64,000 nt of DNA from Nautilus pompilius (Eukaryota > Mollusca > Cephalopoda > Nautilida > Nautilidae): contig JACATO010000065.1 in the NCBI GenBank assembly GCA_018389105.1, positions 1,445,001-1,509,000 on the forward strand. The letters are read 5' to 3'. Positions 51,837 to 62,739 of the stretch are shown here, piece by piece. The notes below the pieces were generated by a model. The model ran no database searches, was not told the DNA's origin, and saw nothing but the letters and a program-made list of their open reading frames with translations. The position numbers were made by a program, and so were the translations under genes. Position 1 is the first letter of the stretch. Every line of letters starts with the position of its first letter.

Positions 51837-52340
51837 AGAGAGCGAGAGAGAGAGAGAGAGAGGATAACGTCAGTACTAGAGAGAAAGGATGACGTCAGTA
51901 CTAGAGAGAGAGAGGATGACGTCAGTACTAGAGAGAGAGGATGACGTCAGTACTAGAGAGAGAGGATGACGTCAGTACTAGAGAGAGAGGATGACGTCAG
52001 TACTTGAGAGAGAGAGGATGACGTCAGTACTAGAGAGAGGATAACGTCAGTACTAGAGAGAGAGGATGACGTCAGTACTTGAGAGAGAGAGGATGACGTC
52101 AGTACTTGAGAGAGAGGATGACGTCAGTACTAGAGAGAGGATGACGTCAGTACTTGAGAGAGAGGATGACGTCAGTACTAGAGAGAGAGGATGACGTCAG
52201 TACTAGAGAGAGAGGATGACGTCAGTACTAGAGAGAGAGGATGACGTCAGTACTAGAGAGAGGATAACGTCAGTACTAGAGAGAGGATGACGTCAGTACT
52301 AGAGAGAGGATGACGTCAGTACTAGAGAGAGAGAGAGAGT
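51837..52340 (+). repeat. Tandem array of 19 units with a TGACGTCA palindrome
   Basis: The unit is GATGACGTCAGTACTAGAG plus a variable (AG)n tail, 23-27 bases in total. I count 19 copies: 16 with intact TGACGTCA and 3 (the 1st, 8th and 17th) with TAACGTCA. Some units have TACTTGAG in place of TACTAGAG. The first unit begins at 51863. TGACGTCA is the consensus cAMP-response element for CREB/ATF factors; binding here is inference. Confidence 0.95.
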
Positions 52341-55300
52341 TGAATACCAGGTCAATAGAAAGTTAAGAAAAATAATGAAATCACTAAATCAGGAATGGGC
52401 TTTGCCAACATTTATTTGTGCTGTTTATCTGAAAAAAATTCTTTTAAAGGAAAAGTTGTAAAAAAATTAATAAATGAAACTTAATGTTTTGTAAAATGGC
52501 TAGTGATAATTACTAATCTTTAATTGAATGTGATCAGAATGTTGATAATACATGTTAATTCAGGTATTGAGGCTGGAAGGGGAAAGAAATATAACTAAAA
52601 CGGTTCTGTACGACAACTGTTTATGTTTCGATTAGGCATTGTTTGTTTTCAGAATGAAATAATTTAAAAAATATTCTTTTAATTTCATTTCACTAATTAA
52701 GATGATATGTCTCTTCTCAACCATCTTTTTTAAGCAAATCAATGCTAGGTGCTAAAGCAGTATAAAGTTTCAGGTTCAGGCAATTATTTCTAATGAATAA
52801 ATATTTGCATTTGGTGAGTTTTTTTAAAAATACATACCTACCTTAACCTTGCATAATTTATTCATCATGATGTGCTCACCTTTTAATCAGATACGGTCTA
52901 ATAGGCAGCTGTAAATAACACTGTCCACTTTTCAAATGTATTAGACAGCAGTTTATGTTCTGCCCAATGGTTGGACTATTAATTAGTAGAAATGAAATGT
53001 ATATAACAATGGTTCCTTATGCATTTGCATAATAAATTTTAAAAAATCTTTTACAAGTCAAAATTTTCGTGAAGCGGTTGATTTTCTAATTTAAATTTAA
53101 ATTCAAATGATTTTAAAATGCTACAATACGGTATTTTTTACCACTGATAGTGTCAAGCTTTTAATGTTAACCCCACCCACCCAAAAAAGCCAAAGGACTT
53201 TTTTTATTCAAACAAATACTTATATATTATTTATTGGAATGAAAAAAAAAGTTTTTATTACCGAGTTTTCTACATGTCTCTATTGTTTTAATTGATATTC
53301 GAATCATCGGTTTGGGCAGAGGTTTCGGAAGACGATGGACCTGCTCAGTGAAACAGAGGGTCTGTTATCCGAAGTGATGGCTTTGTGGCTGTCCAGACCT
53401 CAATCTTGAGTGGCGCCGTAGGCGGAAGATATCTTCGCAAATTGTCTTTTTTGGGGGGGGAGGAAGGAATACTATATCCGTTTAAATTAAATTTTACACT
53501 TTATTTTTTAAAAAATTTTTACTACATTCGGACGGGGTTTTAAAAATTAAACTCCAAACTGTTGCTGCGCATGACTAGTTTTCGTATTTAAATAATAAAG
53601 TATCCAATATTTTTTTTTTAATAAGCGAGTCAAAATACAATTTGGGACTTTCATGAGATCGAACTTCTTCTGAAGTCCTCTCCCCCTGCTTTTTATTATT
53701 TGATTTTGTTCATTTCAATGCTAATATAATCAGTTTACGCTCAGGTGACATGAGTGATAGCCAACTACCGGCCTTCTTGAACGACATTTGCTTGATCCCA
53801 CTCGCTGATACCAACAGTAGTCTAGCCAGAATTATATATATCTGATGTGATAAATTGTTTCAGCATCAGTTCTTTCTAATTAAGCATATAAACGAGGCTA
53901 TAATCCACGTCACGAAGCTTTAATACTCGATCTCGTGCGCTTGCTCTACCAAGCAGCATTCATTCCCTACTCTGTCTGCGTCATTTTTCATCTCTCAGTT
54001 TTTATTCTGTCGGCAGCAGCATCGGACCGACATTATCCATACAAAACTCCCCCGTCTGACCCACAGGCGAGTTTCTAGAGCCTCCATCGCTCCTGCTCCA
54101 CTTTGCATCTATAACGAACGCTATCTTAAAATCCTGTGACGTCACATTTTCGATAGACGCTAGCGACCCTAACCAAACAGATATAAACGGACATTAAGAT
54201 GAAAGCAAACAAACACACAATATTTTATTTATTTGTTGCTGTTGTTTTTTTTTTGAAAGTTGCGTTGTGAAACTCGTCGATTCCAGGCGCCAATTAAGCC
54301 CTTTGAGTATCAAAAAACGATACACAACCAACGCCCAATAATTCGGCTGCCATCCACCGTTGGAAAAGTCTAAATCCTTCAGTTCGCCGTCGACGGACGA
54401 GAACTGTCAGGTGGAGACGCCATAACCTTATGCCAGCCATATACGCCACCAACCGCCCACCCGCACAACTTCAAGTGGAAACCCTGATACCGATACAGAG
54501 TTCCCCAGTTTTTCAAACCAGTCCGCAATCAGTAATCTAATCTGCAAGAACTTAGGAAAACAGCCTAGTTATACTTTGTTTTCGCCCGCCTAATCAGTTC
54601 TCTCTTTTTTTTTTTTTAAATTTTCAATCTGCAGTGCTGTACTCAGGCACTTCAAAGGTTTCCGCTGCTTTCAAAGACCAACGAAGGCTGAAACTTGGAG
54701 CAGTTCCTTTGAACTGCCAATTCACTTTCGGGCACGACGCTAATATTAGGCCGCTAGCACCAACGACCAATCTAATTGGCGGAGGGCCAACAAAGTGGAT
54801 GCTGGCGCCATGAAATCTGTGCCGAAGCTATGTTTTTGAAGTAAACGTGACGTTTACACACAATTCTCCAGAGGAAGTAATTATAATTTAGGATAGCACA
54901 TTTTTTGTATGCAACAAAAGAAAATAATCAGATGCTCTGAAATCCATTATTTTGTGGCATTCATTGCGTGTAGTCTTCTGAAGCCGCATTTCTAAAATCC
55001 ACGGAAGAAAACAAAGGAATAGATGAAGTCTGCGCAGAGTCGCAGAGTTTTTAGCCACAGTAAGTAAAAAAAACAACATATCCAGCTCCCTCGGGGAAAT
55101 CAGTTTCCAGAATGTGCTTACACACTTATGAAGTGTACCGTATGTCACCTGATGTTTTTCACGTCTAATTCATTAGGAAAAGAAATGCTGGGAATATCTT
55201 CACTTTTGCATCCTAGTTGTGTATTGTTTACTGCAGCATGAAAACTGCTGATACCTAAATATTCAACGAGTCACCTATACTTGCAAACCATTAATATCAT

Positions 55301-56340
55301 GGCCGTGTACAAAACATCCTCCTCCATAGTTTGGAGCGAGGCTGAAATCACTGCTCTCCTAGAAAATATTGTCTTTTACCAGCTTTCTGTTGCTGGTGAG
55401 AATTCTTTCCAGAATGTCACTGTTTTCACATTTGTTCACAAATTAATGTATGATTATCCAAATGATCAACTCCTTCTGAGATCGTTTAGATTACCACTTT
55501 TATAAGCAGGCAATCCCCTCATCTCATCGAACTCTTTTACGAGATACTTTCTAACTCAACTCGTACTATCTAATATATTACAGAAGGTTCCTTAAAATGA
55601 CTTTTTAAAAAAAAATCTATCCGATTTGGTCTATTGGTCTTATCGACCAGCCGTTTAGGGGTTTTCCCTTTATCTTCCTTTATCATTCTCCTGTTTTTCT
55701 CTCGCTTGTCTTGGACAGGCTAATTAATGATACTTTTAGTTGAGCCGAACTTTACAAGAATTGCTAATTTAGATAATCGTTTCTTGGCTGGATTAACAGA
55801 CAGTAAACAAACCACAATGAAACTACTTATGTTACACAAGAAATTATCTACCAGCCAATATTTTTTTTAGAAAACTATGCTTAAATCTAAACAAATTTCG
55901 AAATCCGGTTGTATAGTTACTTGGCATAAATCTTTATACTGCAGTAAACAACCAAGCGGAAGTGGAGATATTCACTACACTTCCCTTTGTATTTGTTACA
56001 AATTGAATAATCAGGTGGCGAACCCTTTACAGACGATTAATTGAACATATTTCGGAAATCAGCTTTGATTACTCTAAGGTAAAAATACTTTTTGATTCAC
56101 TGCAACCAGCCGGATTCTTTGGAAAACCAAAGAATCCAGATTTCATCTGGTTTTTTTTTTTGTTTTTTTTTTTATAAAATCGCATAGTTTAATTTAGTTT
56201 TGGGGTCGTTTTCCCTTTTTTTAAATTCAAGATAAACGAACATTCACCATTCCGAAAATTATTTCTTTCTTCGGTGTTTTTCTCTTAGATATAAACAGTC
56301 AACTAACGTGGTTTTCAATTAAGTTCTCCCAGCATCCGCG
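52341..56340. other. Intergenic, no gene seen
   Basis: AT-rich on the left and CpG-richer from about 53.3 kb. A 24-codon frame at about 53335-53409 (MDLLSETEGLLSEVMALWLS) follows an AG and may be chance. The only element seen is the partial foldback copy. Confidence 0.4.
53894..53914 (+). repeat. Partial copy of the 59.4 kb foldback element
   Basis: GAGGCTATAATCCACGTCAC plus G matches 59424-59444 at 19 of 21 bases. No inverted arm was found beside it. Confidence 0.5.
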
Positions 56341-56785
56341 AACTACACACTCAACACCGACCCGAGTAAATCAGTTGTCCTGTTTAACGTCGCAGCTCCG
56401 CGCTTCGAGCCCCGCCATCTTTGCTTGACGGTACCACGTGGTGTTAGCCGAGGTCTCCGGACGCTTCCGAGACGGAATACTTCGGCTAAGCAGACGCGCG
56501 ATAACCCACGAACGTATCGGGAATTCACGAGCGCCGACCGGCTTTGATTAGCATCCAGGCTGCCCTCTGTTTGTACACGCAAGGCCGCGGTTGCGTTATT
56601 GTTTGCTTGTTTTTTTTTTTATATTGAAATTCGAAGTATATTCTACTTTCGTTTTACAAATATCAGATTAGCGCGAAGTGGATCCGAGCGAGAGTTCCTC
56701 GCCGAAGTCTGTCTCTCCGCGTTGTTGCCGGAGACAGACTGACTGACTGTTCCAATCAAGGCTTTTACTGTTGCCCCCAAAGGGG

Positions 56786-56788
56786 TGC

Positions 56789-56866
<78 letters not shown>
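56786..56866. repeat. (GCGT)n followed by (GT)n
   Basis: Blocks of GCGT change directly into a GT run of about 44 bases. It is a typical Z-DNA-prone alternating tract. Confidence 0.95.
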
Positions 56867-57063
56867 CCTTTAAGTTTAAACTTTTCTCATACAACAAAAA
56901 AAACTATTCCTCTCTTCCACAAATTGCGACCGCATCGTTTCGATTTCTTTCCTCCCTGTTCTACGCTGTCGCTGTATCTTTGATGGTTACTTGAAATAGA
57001 GTAGCACTCTAGTTATCCGCCCCCCCCCACACCCAGGTATCTGGATTCGCTAATAATTGAAAG

Positions 57064-57125
57064 CAGGGTCTCGACCCACGGCTACATAAACCACAAGGCT
57101 TCTTGGCAGATGGAGGCGAGCGCAT
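57064..57125 (-). repeat. Possible tRNA-like SINE head
   Basis: On the minus strand, ATCTGCCAAGAAGCCTTGTG (A-box region, about 57112-57093) precedes CGTGGGTCGAGACCCTGC (57081-57064, B-box-like). Confidence 0.35.
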
Positions 57126-57358
57126 ATCCCGACGGTAATAACTTCTGTAAGACTCCAGTTGCTTTGTTAATTCTTCCAGCCAGACTGTAATGAATAGGAC
57201 AGCATTAGTTTCTGGACCGGAAGCCCACTTTTCCCCTTTCTTTCTTTGGTGCCATTTTGAAGAAAAAAGTAGCGGAAAAGGTTTGGCTGTCAAACGATTT
57301 ACTCCACTTCTGCGCATCGGTGTTTGTTTTACATAGTCTATTATATATATGTATCTGC

Positions 57359-57740
57359 AGGGTGTTCCATAATTATTCGAGCAGGCTCAGATAAATAATA
57401 ATTTCTCCGTAACATTGCATCATGCAGTTATAAACAATTTACAGGTAAGTGCCATAAAAATCTACCGCTCTGCGCCATTATTTAGCGACCGTTCGGAAAC
57501 AGGAGAACTCTCGGCCCTGGAGGAGCGATTGCGCTTGTGTTCAATGTTATTCAAAGTTGGAAAACTCAGGAGAAGTTCAAAGAAAGTGGCGAAGAGAAAC
57601 CCCGAAGTGGGCCTCCTACAAGAAAGACGATCCTGTCAGTGAATATGCGTTTGGAGGAGATTGGGAGTTTGTCTTGTTCTGGTAGGAGAAGATCTATTCA
57701 ACCAAGGAAACTCTTTTGTTAAACTAAACAAACAAATTGT
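57359..57740 (+). mobile_element. Mariner/Tc-like transposase N-terminal remnant
   Basis: The start GGGTGTTCCATAATTATTCG (57360 on) looks like a terminal repeat. Frames that shift into one another read EERLRLCSMLFK, then KPRSGPPTRKTILS and EEIGSLSCSGRRRSIQP. This fits the helix-turn-helix linker of this superfamily (PPSRKTIxxxxxKFxETGSVxxxxRxGRP). No catalytic part was seen. Confidence 0.42.
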
Positions 57741-57849
57741 ATGCAGGGATCAGTCTAGAACTGTGCAAATGGTGGGAATTTCGAGTTTCTTACACTTTTT
57801 TCTTGATGTGGCAGGTCTCGTCTACTCTCCATGTTATGTCGCAGAGTAA

Positions 57850-59337
57850 ATGCGGATTTAAATAACACAAAGCGAATTTCTTGTTATCAGTATGAGAAAT
57901 AATTAACTAAACTGTATTCGTAGTGATACTTTGGAAACGTTGCGCTTTGAAGCTCTCTTAAAATGAGAGTAGGAAAGGCACTGAAGGTCAGAATCTATAC
58001 GAACAGTATTCAGACCTACGCACAACTATGACGCAGACCTACTTGTTCGTAGTTTTCTTGACAGTAAATCTATGGCTTCGCCGGCCCATATTAATTTTTA
58101 ACGTATAATGTTTTCATTTACTAAAATGTCCGTGAAATTAATGATATAGTAATTTATTAAACTAGAACATTTAAAATTAGTTTGTTATCAAGCTTCAGTG
58201 GTCCTTTAATAACAAAAATTATCTGGGATGAACAAAAGAAAAATGAAACAGAATGGCACGTATCATCATTCAAAAAAGTAAATGATAGTTTACAGAGAAA
58301 AAGATGGCGCTTTTAGAAAATACGGAAATTTTATGGAAACTGATGGCTGATTGTTTTTCAACCTCAGACATTTCTAGAATAGTTTTAAGAAATATGGATT
58401 TCATTTTGTTCAGATGCAAACCTCAAGTCGAATAAAGGATGGAATTAAATTTCCAAATATAAGCAGACGTTACTAAAGCTTCAGATCTTGTAGTGTTAAT
58501 TTTAGGACCATAATTATTTTCCGGTTTTCTCCAACATCTAAGAATGAAGATGTCTAGTGGGATCTTTGCAAGGTTCGTTAAGTCGGAGAGGACCGGGCAG
58601 CTTCGTAGTTTCCGGTGTCAAGCACCCATCCCTCCCGGCCCGGCTAATGTTCCGGGTCCCGGTCTACGTTAGCAGCAACAACAGTAAGTGCATATGATGT
58701 GACATAAATGCGGAGATGGTACGTGACACCAACAGATGTCCCTCCTGTCACGTCGGAGGTTGGAGGAGAAGAGTAAAAAGGTATAGCAAAACGCTTTCGT
58801 GTGTATGTTGTCTCTTGATTTAGAAGTTATGGCTGGTTCAAGTATAAAAGTTATCTCCTGGAGGCAAAAAAATGAAATAAAGAGATAATTAACGAGCGGA
58901 AGCATAGGAAAAGCGGACAAGTGGACAGACGCACAAAAACACAAATGTCTACTTTTGGCAGTAGGGACGGCCAGAAGATATTGATCGTCAGCCGTCGGGA
59001 AATAATTCTTGAATAAATCGCCCCAATCAGTGTACTTCCGTTTCTGAGCAGTCGGGCTAGGTGTAATAACCATTCACAGTTGGCTTCTGCTTCTCTGGTG
59101 TTTGACCCTCCATCTTCAGCAGTTCCCTACAAGTTATGGCGAATCCCTCGCTTTAATGTAACTTCTCGAGGGGGCCAGCTAATGGAGGACAACTTGTTTT
59201 ATTTTTTTAAAATAGGAAACCGGACGAGTTGAAGGTCATCTCACAAAAGTTCACAGCGAAAGCCAGAAAAGGGTTTTTTTTTCCTTCTGAATATTCTGTT
59301 GATGAAATTTCAGAGAGAAAAAAAAAAGATGCAAACT
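57850..59337. other. Intergenic, no gene seen
   Basis: A minus-strand frame at 59073-58669 begins with plausible protein (SPTAQKRKYTDWGDLFKNYF) but ends in low-quality cysteine-rich sequence. I do not call it a gene. Confidence 0.35.
58019..58050 (-). repeat. Short third copy of the GTCATAGTTGTGCG repeat
   Basis: CGCACAACTATGAC at 58019-58032 is the minus-strand form of the motif at 33760, 33800 and 41205. It stands next to GCAGACCTACTTGTTC. Confidence 0.35.
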
Positions 59338-59515
59338 ACAGGTAAGTTTATGGTTTATAGAGAAAGCCGACGCTATACATTTTTTTTTTACAGCGCCACT
59401 AAATCCTAATTAAAGGTACAGATGAGGCTATAACCAACGTCACGCCTACCGTCGATTATAGCCTCATCTGTACCTGTAATCAGGAACCGCTGGCGCTGTG
59501 ATAACTTACCTCTGT
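59338..59515. mobile_element. Foldback (long inverted repeat) element
   Basis: The arms GGTACAGATGAGGCTATAA (59415-59433) and TTATAGCCTCATCTGTACC (59456-59474) pair perfectly over 19 bases around a 22-base loop. Outer parts pair too: ACAGCGCCA (59390-59398) with TGGCGCTGT (59491-59499), and AGGTAAGTTTAT near 59340 with ATAACTTACCT near 59501. This is a MITE-like hairpin. Confidence 0.72.
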
Positions 59516-60569
59516 AACAGCGAGCCCAGCCCCGGTCCGGTCTACCCTAGGCTAGCTAAACAGTTATCAGGTTTCATCTCTTTATCTATGGATATTCTGT
59601 ACAGTGTACACGGGAATCAGCAAATCGCGATACGACAGACCACACGTCTATAAACTAATAATTTCTTATCCTAGTATTTCTGGAGACGTCTCTTATTCAT
59701 TACAACACGCACGCTAAACTTGCGTGACCTTTAATAACCTCTATGGCCGCTCCCGGCATGCACCACGTCACCGAGCCGGCGTTTCGTACTGTCCCGCAGT
59801 CACGTGACAGTGAGTTTTTCCACTCTTCTGTGAAGGCCGGAATGGTCGGAAGAGCGCATGGAGGCTGTGCAGTACGTCAAGAGATCTCGTCGTTCCAAAC
59901 ATGTTCTATGGGGCTTAGCTCTTGGAAGGCGTTGGATATTTCTCCCTTAAAGTGGAATACGACTGTTCTTGCGTAACGATGCTTTTGCTTCATCTGTAGC
60001 GCCCCCTGAATTCTAAAAGAAGTTCATTGGCCACACCTTAGCTAGGTACAGCTGCTCATCGGTAAGCCATCTAGGCGCCACCTCAATCTTCGGTAGCTTC
60101 ATTCCATCAACATTTATAACTGGTTTTATGCTAAATTTACCAATGTTATGCAAATCTGGAATCACCTGGTAGTCGTGACTTTAATGGATACTGCAAACAC
60201 CTCTTAAAGCAACAGAATTGTCACATGACTCAAGCATTGGGTTGCTTGCCAACGAGTTGAAGGGTCATGCGACACTTATAATAGCCAATGCGAGTGTAAG
60301 TAGTCACACAGGGAGCCTCTTCCGCATACAATTTTGTTCAGTGTATTTTCCATTCAGTCAGTCAAATGGCGGCTCTTCAAAAAAGACAAGCTAGAAACAG
60401 TTGCCGCCGGCTTCACTTGAGAGGGTGTAAGGGCCTGACAGCCCCTTTGATTTATTCTGCTTGCCACTTGAGCGACAAGTTTTAATGTTCGCGCTTTAAT
60501 TGACCATTTATTAAGTTGTGCCGGCTACTTTACTCTCGTATGACCCCGCGCCATGCTTACACCTATCAC

Positions 60570-60588
60570 TTTCTTTCTTTTAATTTAG
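60570..60588 (+). other. Splice acceptor before the membrane-protein exon
   Basis: A run of pyrimidines ends in TTTAG at 60588. If used, the coding exon starts at 60589 with a 66-base leader before the ATG. Confidence 0.4.
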
Positions 60589-60654
60589 TCCTTCATGAAA
60601 TGAGATGGGGCCGTTTTTAAGCGACAAGAAACAAATATCAAAAAGGTAACGAAC

Positions 60655-61173
60655 ATGGAAGAAGATGCAGAATTAAAACAGCGCCGCCTGAGAATCGCCG
60701 AGACCATCTTCATCTCAGGAGCTCCTCTGGCTCTTCTGGGCTTTGTTTTCACAATCGCCGCCTACGGAAACACAGGTCACGAGGTCAAGGTCAACGCTCT
60801 CCGCTTCCTGGGTCCGACCTTCATGGTTCTGTCTTTGCTCTGTTTTCTAGTGGGCTGCCTGCTGAACGAGGTCCCTAATAACAGCGCACCCCCAACCGCA
60901 GCCGGCCAGGCTATTCTGCTTCGGACCCTGACAGCGGGCGAGAAGAGCAGACAGAAAACCACCAGAGACGACTCGACGTTCGTAAAAGTTAGAGACCTAC
61001 GCGGAAAATCTGCCACTCTGGTGCACAAGATCGGCTTGAAGTCGACGTTGAAGCTGTTGCTTCTCACCGAATCCACACTTCAGTTCCACCACCGTCCCAC
61101 AAGGAACTTACAGGCACTCGGGACAGAGTCGATCATCCTATGTGAGCCAGCAGACCTAAGCGCTTATCCGTAG
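60655..61173 (+). CDS. Two-helix membrane protein, family not recognised
   Basis: This is a single open frame of 172 codons. A charged N-terminus (MEEDAELKQRRLRIAE) precedes two hydrophobic segments at about residues 17-38 (FISGAPLALLGFVFTIAAYG) and 50-70 (FLGPTFMVLSLLCFLVGCLL). A basic, serine/threonine-rich tail of about 100 residues follows. The layout (two helices with a GP at the start of the second, tail probably cytosolic) recalls small TMEM proteins such as the TMEM200 type, but I cannot establish homology. A pyrimidine-rich acceptor (TTTCTTTCTTTTAATTTAG, ending 60588) suggests an upstream non-coding exon. An AATAAA follows the stop at 61248-61253. Codon choice is GC-rich compared with the surroundings, as expected for real coding sequence. 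Confidence 0.7.
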   Translation: MEEDAELKQRRLRIAETIFISGAPLALLGFVFTIAAYGNTGHEVKVNALRFLGPTFMVLSLLCFLVGCLLNEVPNNSAPPTAAGQAILLRTLTAGEKSRQKTTRDDSTFVKVRDLRGKSATLVHKIGLKSTLKLLLLTESTLQFHHRPTRNLQALGTESIILCEPADLSAYP

Positions 61174-61247
61174 TCGGAGATCGGACTACAGAGACAAGTA
61201 TACTCGACTATTAGAATCCAAAATACAGCCCGGGAGCTCATCTAGAA

Positions 61248-61253
61248 AATAAA
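61248..61253 (+). promoter_or_regulatory. Poly(A) signal of the two-helix protein gene
   Basis: AATAAA lies 75 bases after the stop at 61173, a typical spacing for a short 3' UTR. Confidence 0.55.
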
Positions 61254-61569
61254 TGCAAGCCCCCCCAAAAAACAAACTGCTTTCATTTAACAGAGAAAGA
61301 AGTAATTATTATGATAAACTGGGCATAATTTGTAAAAATCTGTTATTCCGAAAATATCTACTTTCAATCAGCAAAGTCCAATTGCAGTTCGAGCCAAACG
61401 GGCACTCGAAATAAACGTGACGTCACCGAACTATTACGTCATCGCCCTAGCTCCATCTCTGGTCGCGGTGGCGCCATCAAAAGTAAGAAGTACAATCGAA
61501 CTTATTGGGTTTCTGGAGCTCTACGTTCTGAACGCATTGAATGAAAACATTATTTTTCAGATAAAATTT

Positions 61570-61959
61570 CTATCTTCTAATTTGCTTTAGAGGATCGTGT
61601 GATAGATCACGTGCGGTCCCAGCTCTCGTGTTTCCCATGGACGAGTTTCCAGTAAATTTCGGTTCTGTGTCCTCCGGGGAATGGATGCTACGTAGGAAGG
61701 GGATTGTAGCCTCCAAATAAGATTTTAGATGTTTTTCGGACAAAGACATTGGTAAAGGGTAAGGGAAAATGGTCTCTCGGTGTCGAGGAGGTACTTCTTT
61801 AACGAAGGCCGGGATTTTTTGAGAAATCCGGTTTGCAAAGACGGGAACGTCGGCAGGACTTGGGGGGGGGGTGAAAGCGTCGAGAGTTAGGGATATTTCA
61901 ACCACGACACCGCCCAGGAGACGATCGCCGGTGATTAACGACCACAGTTCGGCAGTCAT
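61570..61959 (-). CDS. Hypothetical 129-codon open frame, doubtful
   Basis: A minus-strand frame runs from ATG at 61959 to TAG at 61570. It starts MTAELWSLITGDRLLGG and has no recognisable domain. Its composition is varied and not repeat-like, and a second open frame ending 61969 lies just upstream in another phase (SETVFAIRLTALWAMFRGSR). Together they might be a frameshifted gene or element, or chance frames in GC-rich DNA. Confidence 0.22.
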   Translation of the reverse strand: MTAELWSLITGDRLLGGVVVEISLTLDAFTPPPSPADVPVFANRISQKIPAFVKEVPPRHRETIFPYPLPMSLSEKHLKSYLEATIPFLRSIHSPEDTEPKFTGNSSMGNTRAGTARDLSHDPLKQIRR

Positions 61960-62167
61960 TTCAGATGCTTAGCTACACGAACGGCTCGTCTCCATGCCGG
62001 GCGACTTGATAGTGCTTCTTTCCAGATAGACCCCGATAAACCGAGAACCCCGAAACATGGCCCACAGGGCGGTTAGTCGTATGGCGAACACGGTCTCACT
62101 GTAGTTTAGTGCGCAATTCAGAGGTTGGAATATGTTTTCGAATCGTCTGCAACACGAACCTCCCCTT

Positions 62168-62735
62168 CTCTCTGTACTGACGTCACCTCTCTCTCTCTCT
62201 CTCTCTCTCTGTACTGACGTCATCTCTCTCTCCATCTCTCTTTCTCTCTGTCTCTGTACTGACGTCATCTCTCTCTCCATCTCTCTCTCTCTCTGTACTG
62301 ACGTCATCTCTCTCTCCATCTCTCTCTCTCTCTCTGTACTGACGTCACCTCTCTCTCTCTCTCTGTCTGCACTGACGTCACTTCTCTCTCTCTGTACTGA
62401 TATCACCTCTCTCTCTCTTCTCTGTACTGACGTCACCTCTCTCTCTCTGTACTGACGTCATCTCTCTCCATCTCTCTCCTCTCTCTCTCTCTCTCTGTAC
62501 TGATGTCATATCTCTCTCTCTCTGTCTCTGTACTGACGTCATCTCTCTCTCCATCTCTCTCTCTCTCTCTCTGTACTGACATCACCTCTCTCTCTCTCTT
62601 TCTCTGTCTGTACTGACGTCACTTCTCTCTCTGTCTGTACTGACGTCACCTCTCTCTCTCTCTCTCTCTCTCTATACTGCCGTCACCCTCCTCTCTCTCT
62701 CTCTGTACTGACGTCACCTTTCTCTCTCTCTCGTT
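62168..62735 (-). repeat. Second TGACGTCA array, inverted relative to the first
   Basis: On the plus strand, 16 copies of CTGTACTGACGTCA(T/C)CTCTC are set in long (CT)n. Read on the minus strand this is the same unit as at 51.8 kb (GATGACGTCAGTAC then AGAG). Twelve copies keep TGACGTCA; the others read TGATATCA, TGATGTCA, TGACATCA and TGCCGTCA. The spacing is more variable than in the first array. Confidence 0.93.
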
Positions 62736-62739
62736 CTGC

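Noticed and set aside
51837-52340. CRISPR array
   Set aside because: The units are contiguous with simple (AG)n spacers and lie in animal DNA. There are no unique spacers and no cas genes.
56390-56430. B-box-like GCTTCGAGCCCCGCC
   Set aside because: No A box at the right distance on either strand.
61969-62455. 155-codon minus frame of MTSVQRERE repeats and a 107-codon plus frame
   Set aside because: Most of both frames is the TGACGTCA/(CT)n array read as protein. Period-three unit lengths keep the frame open.
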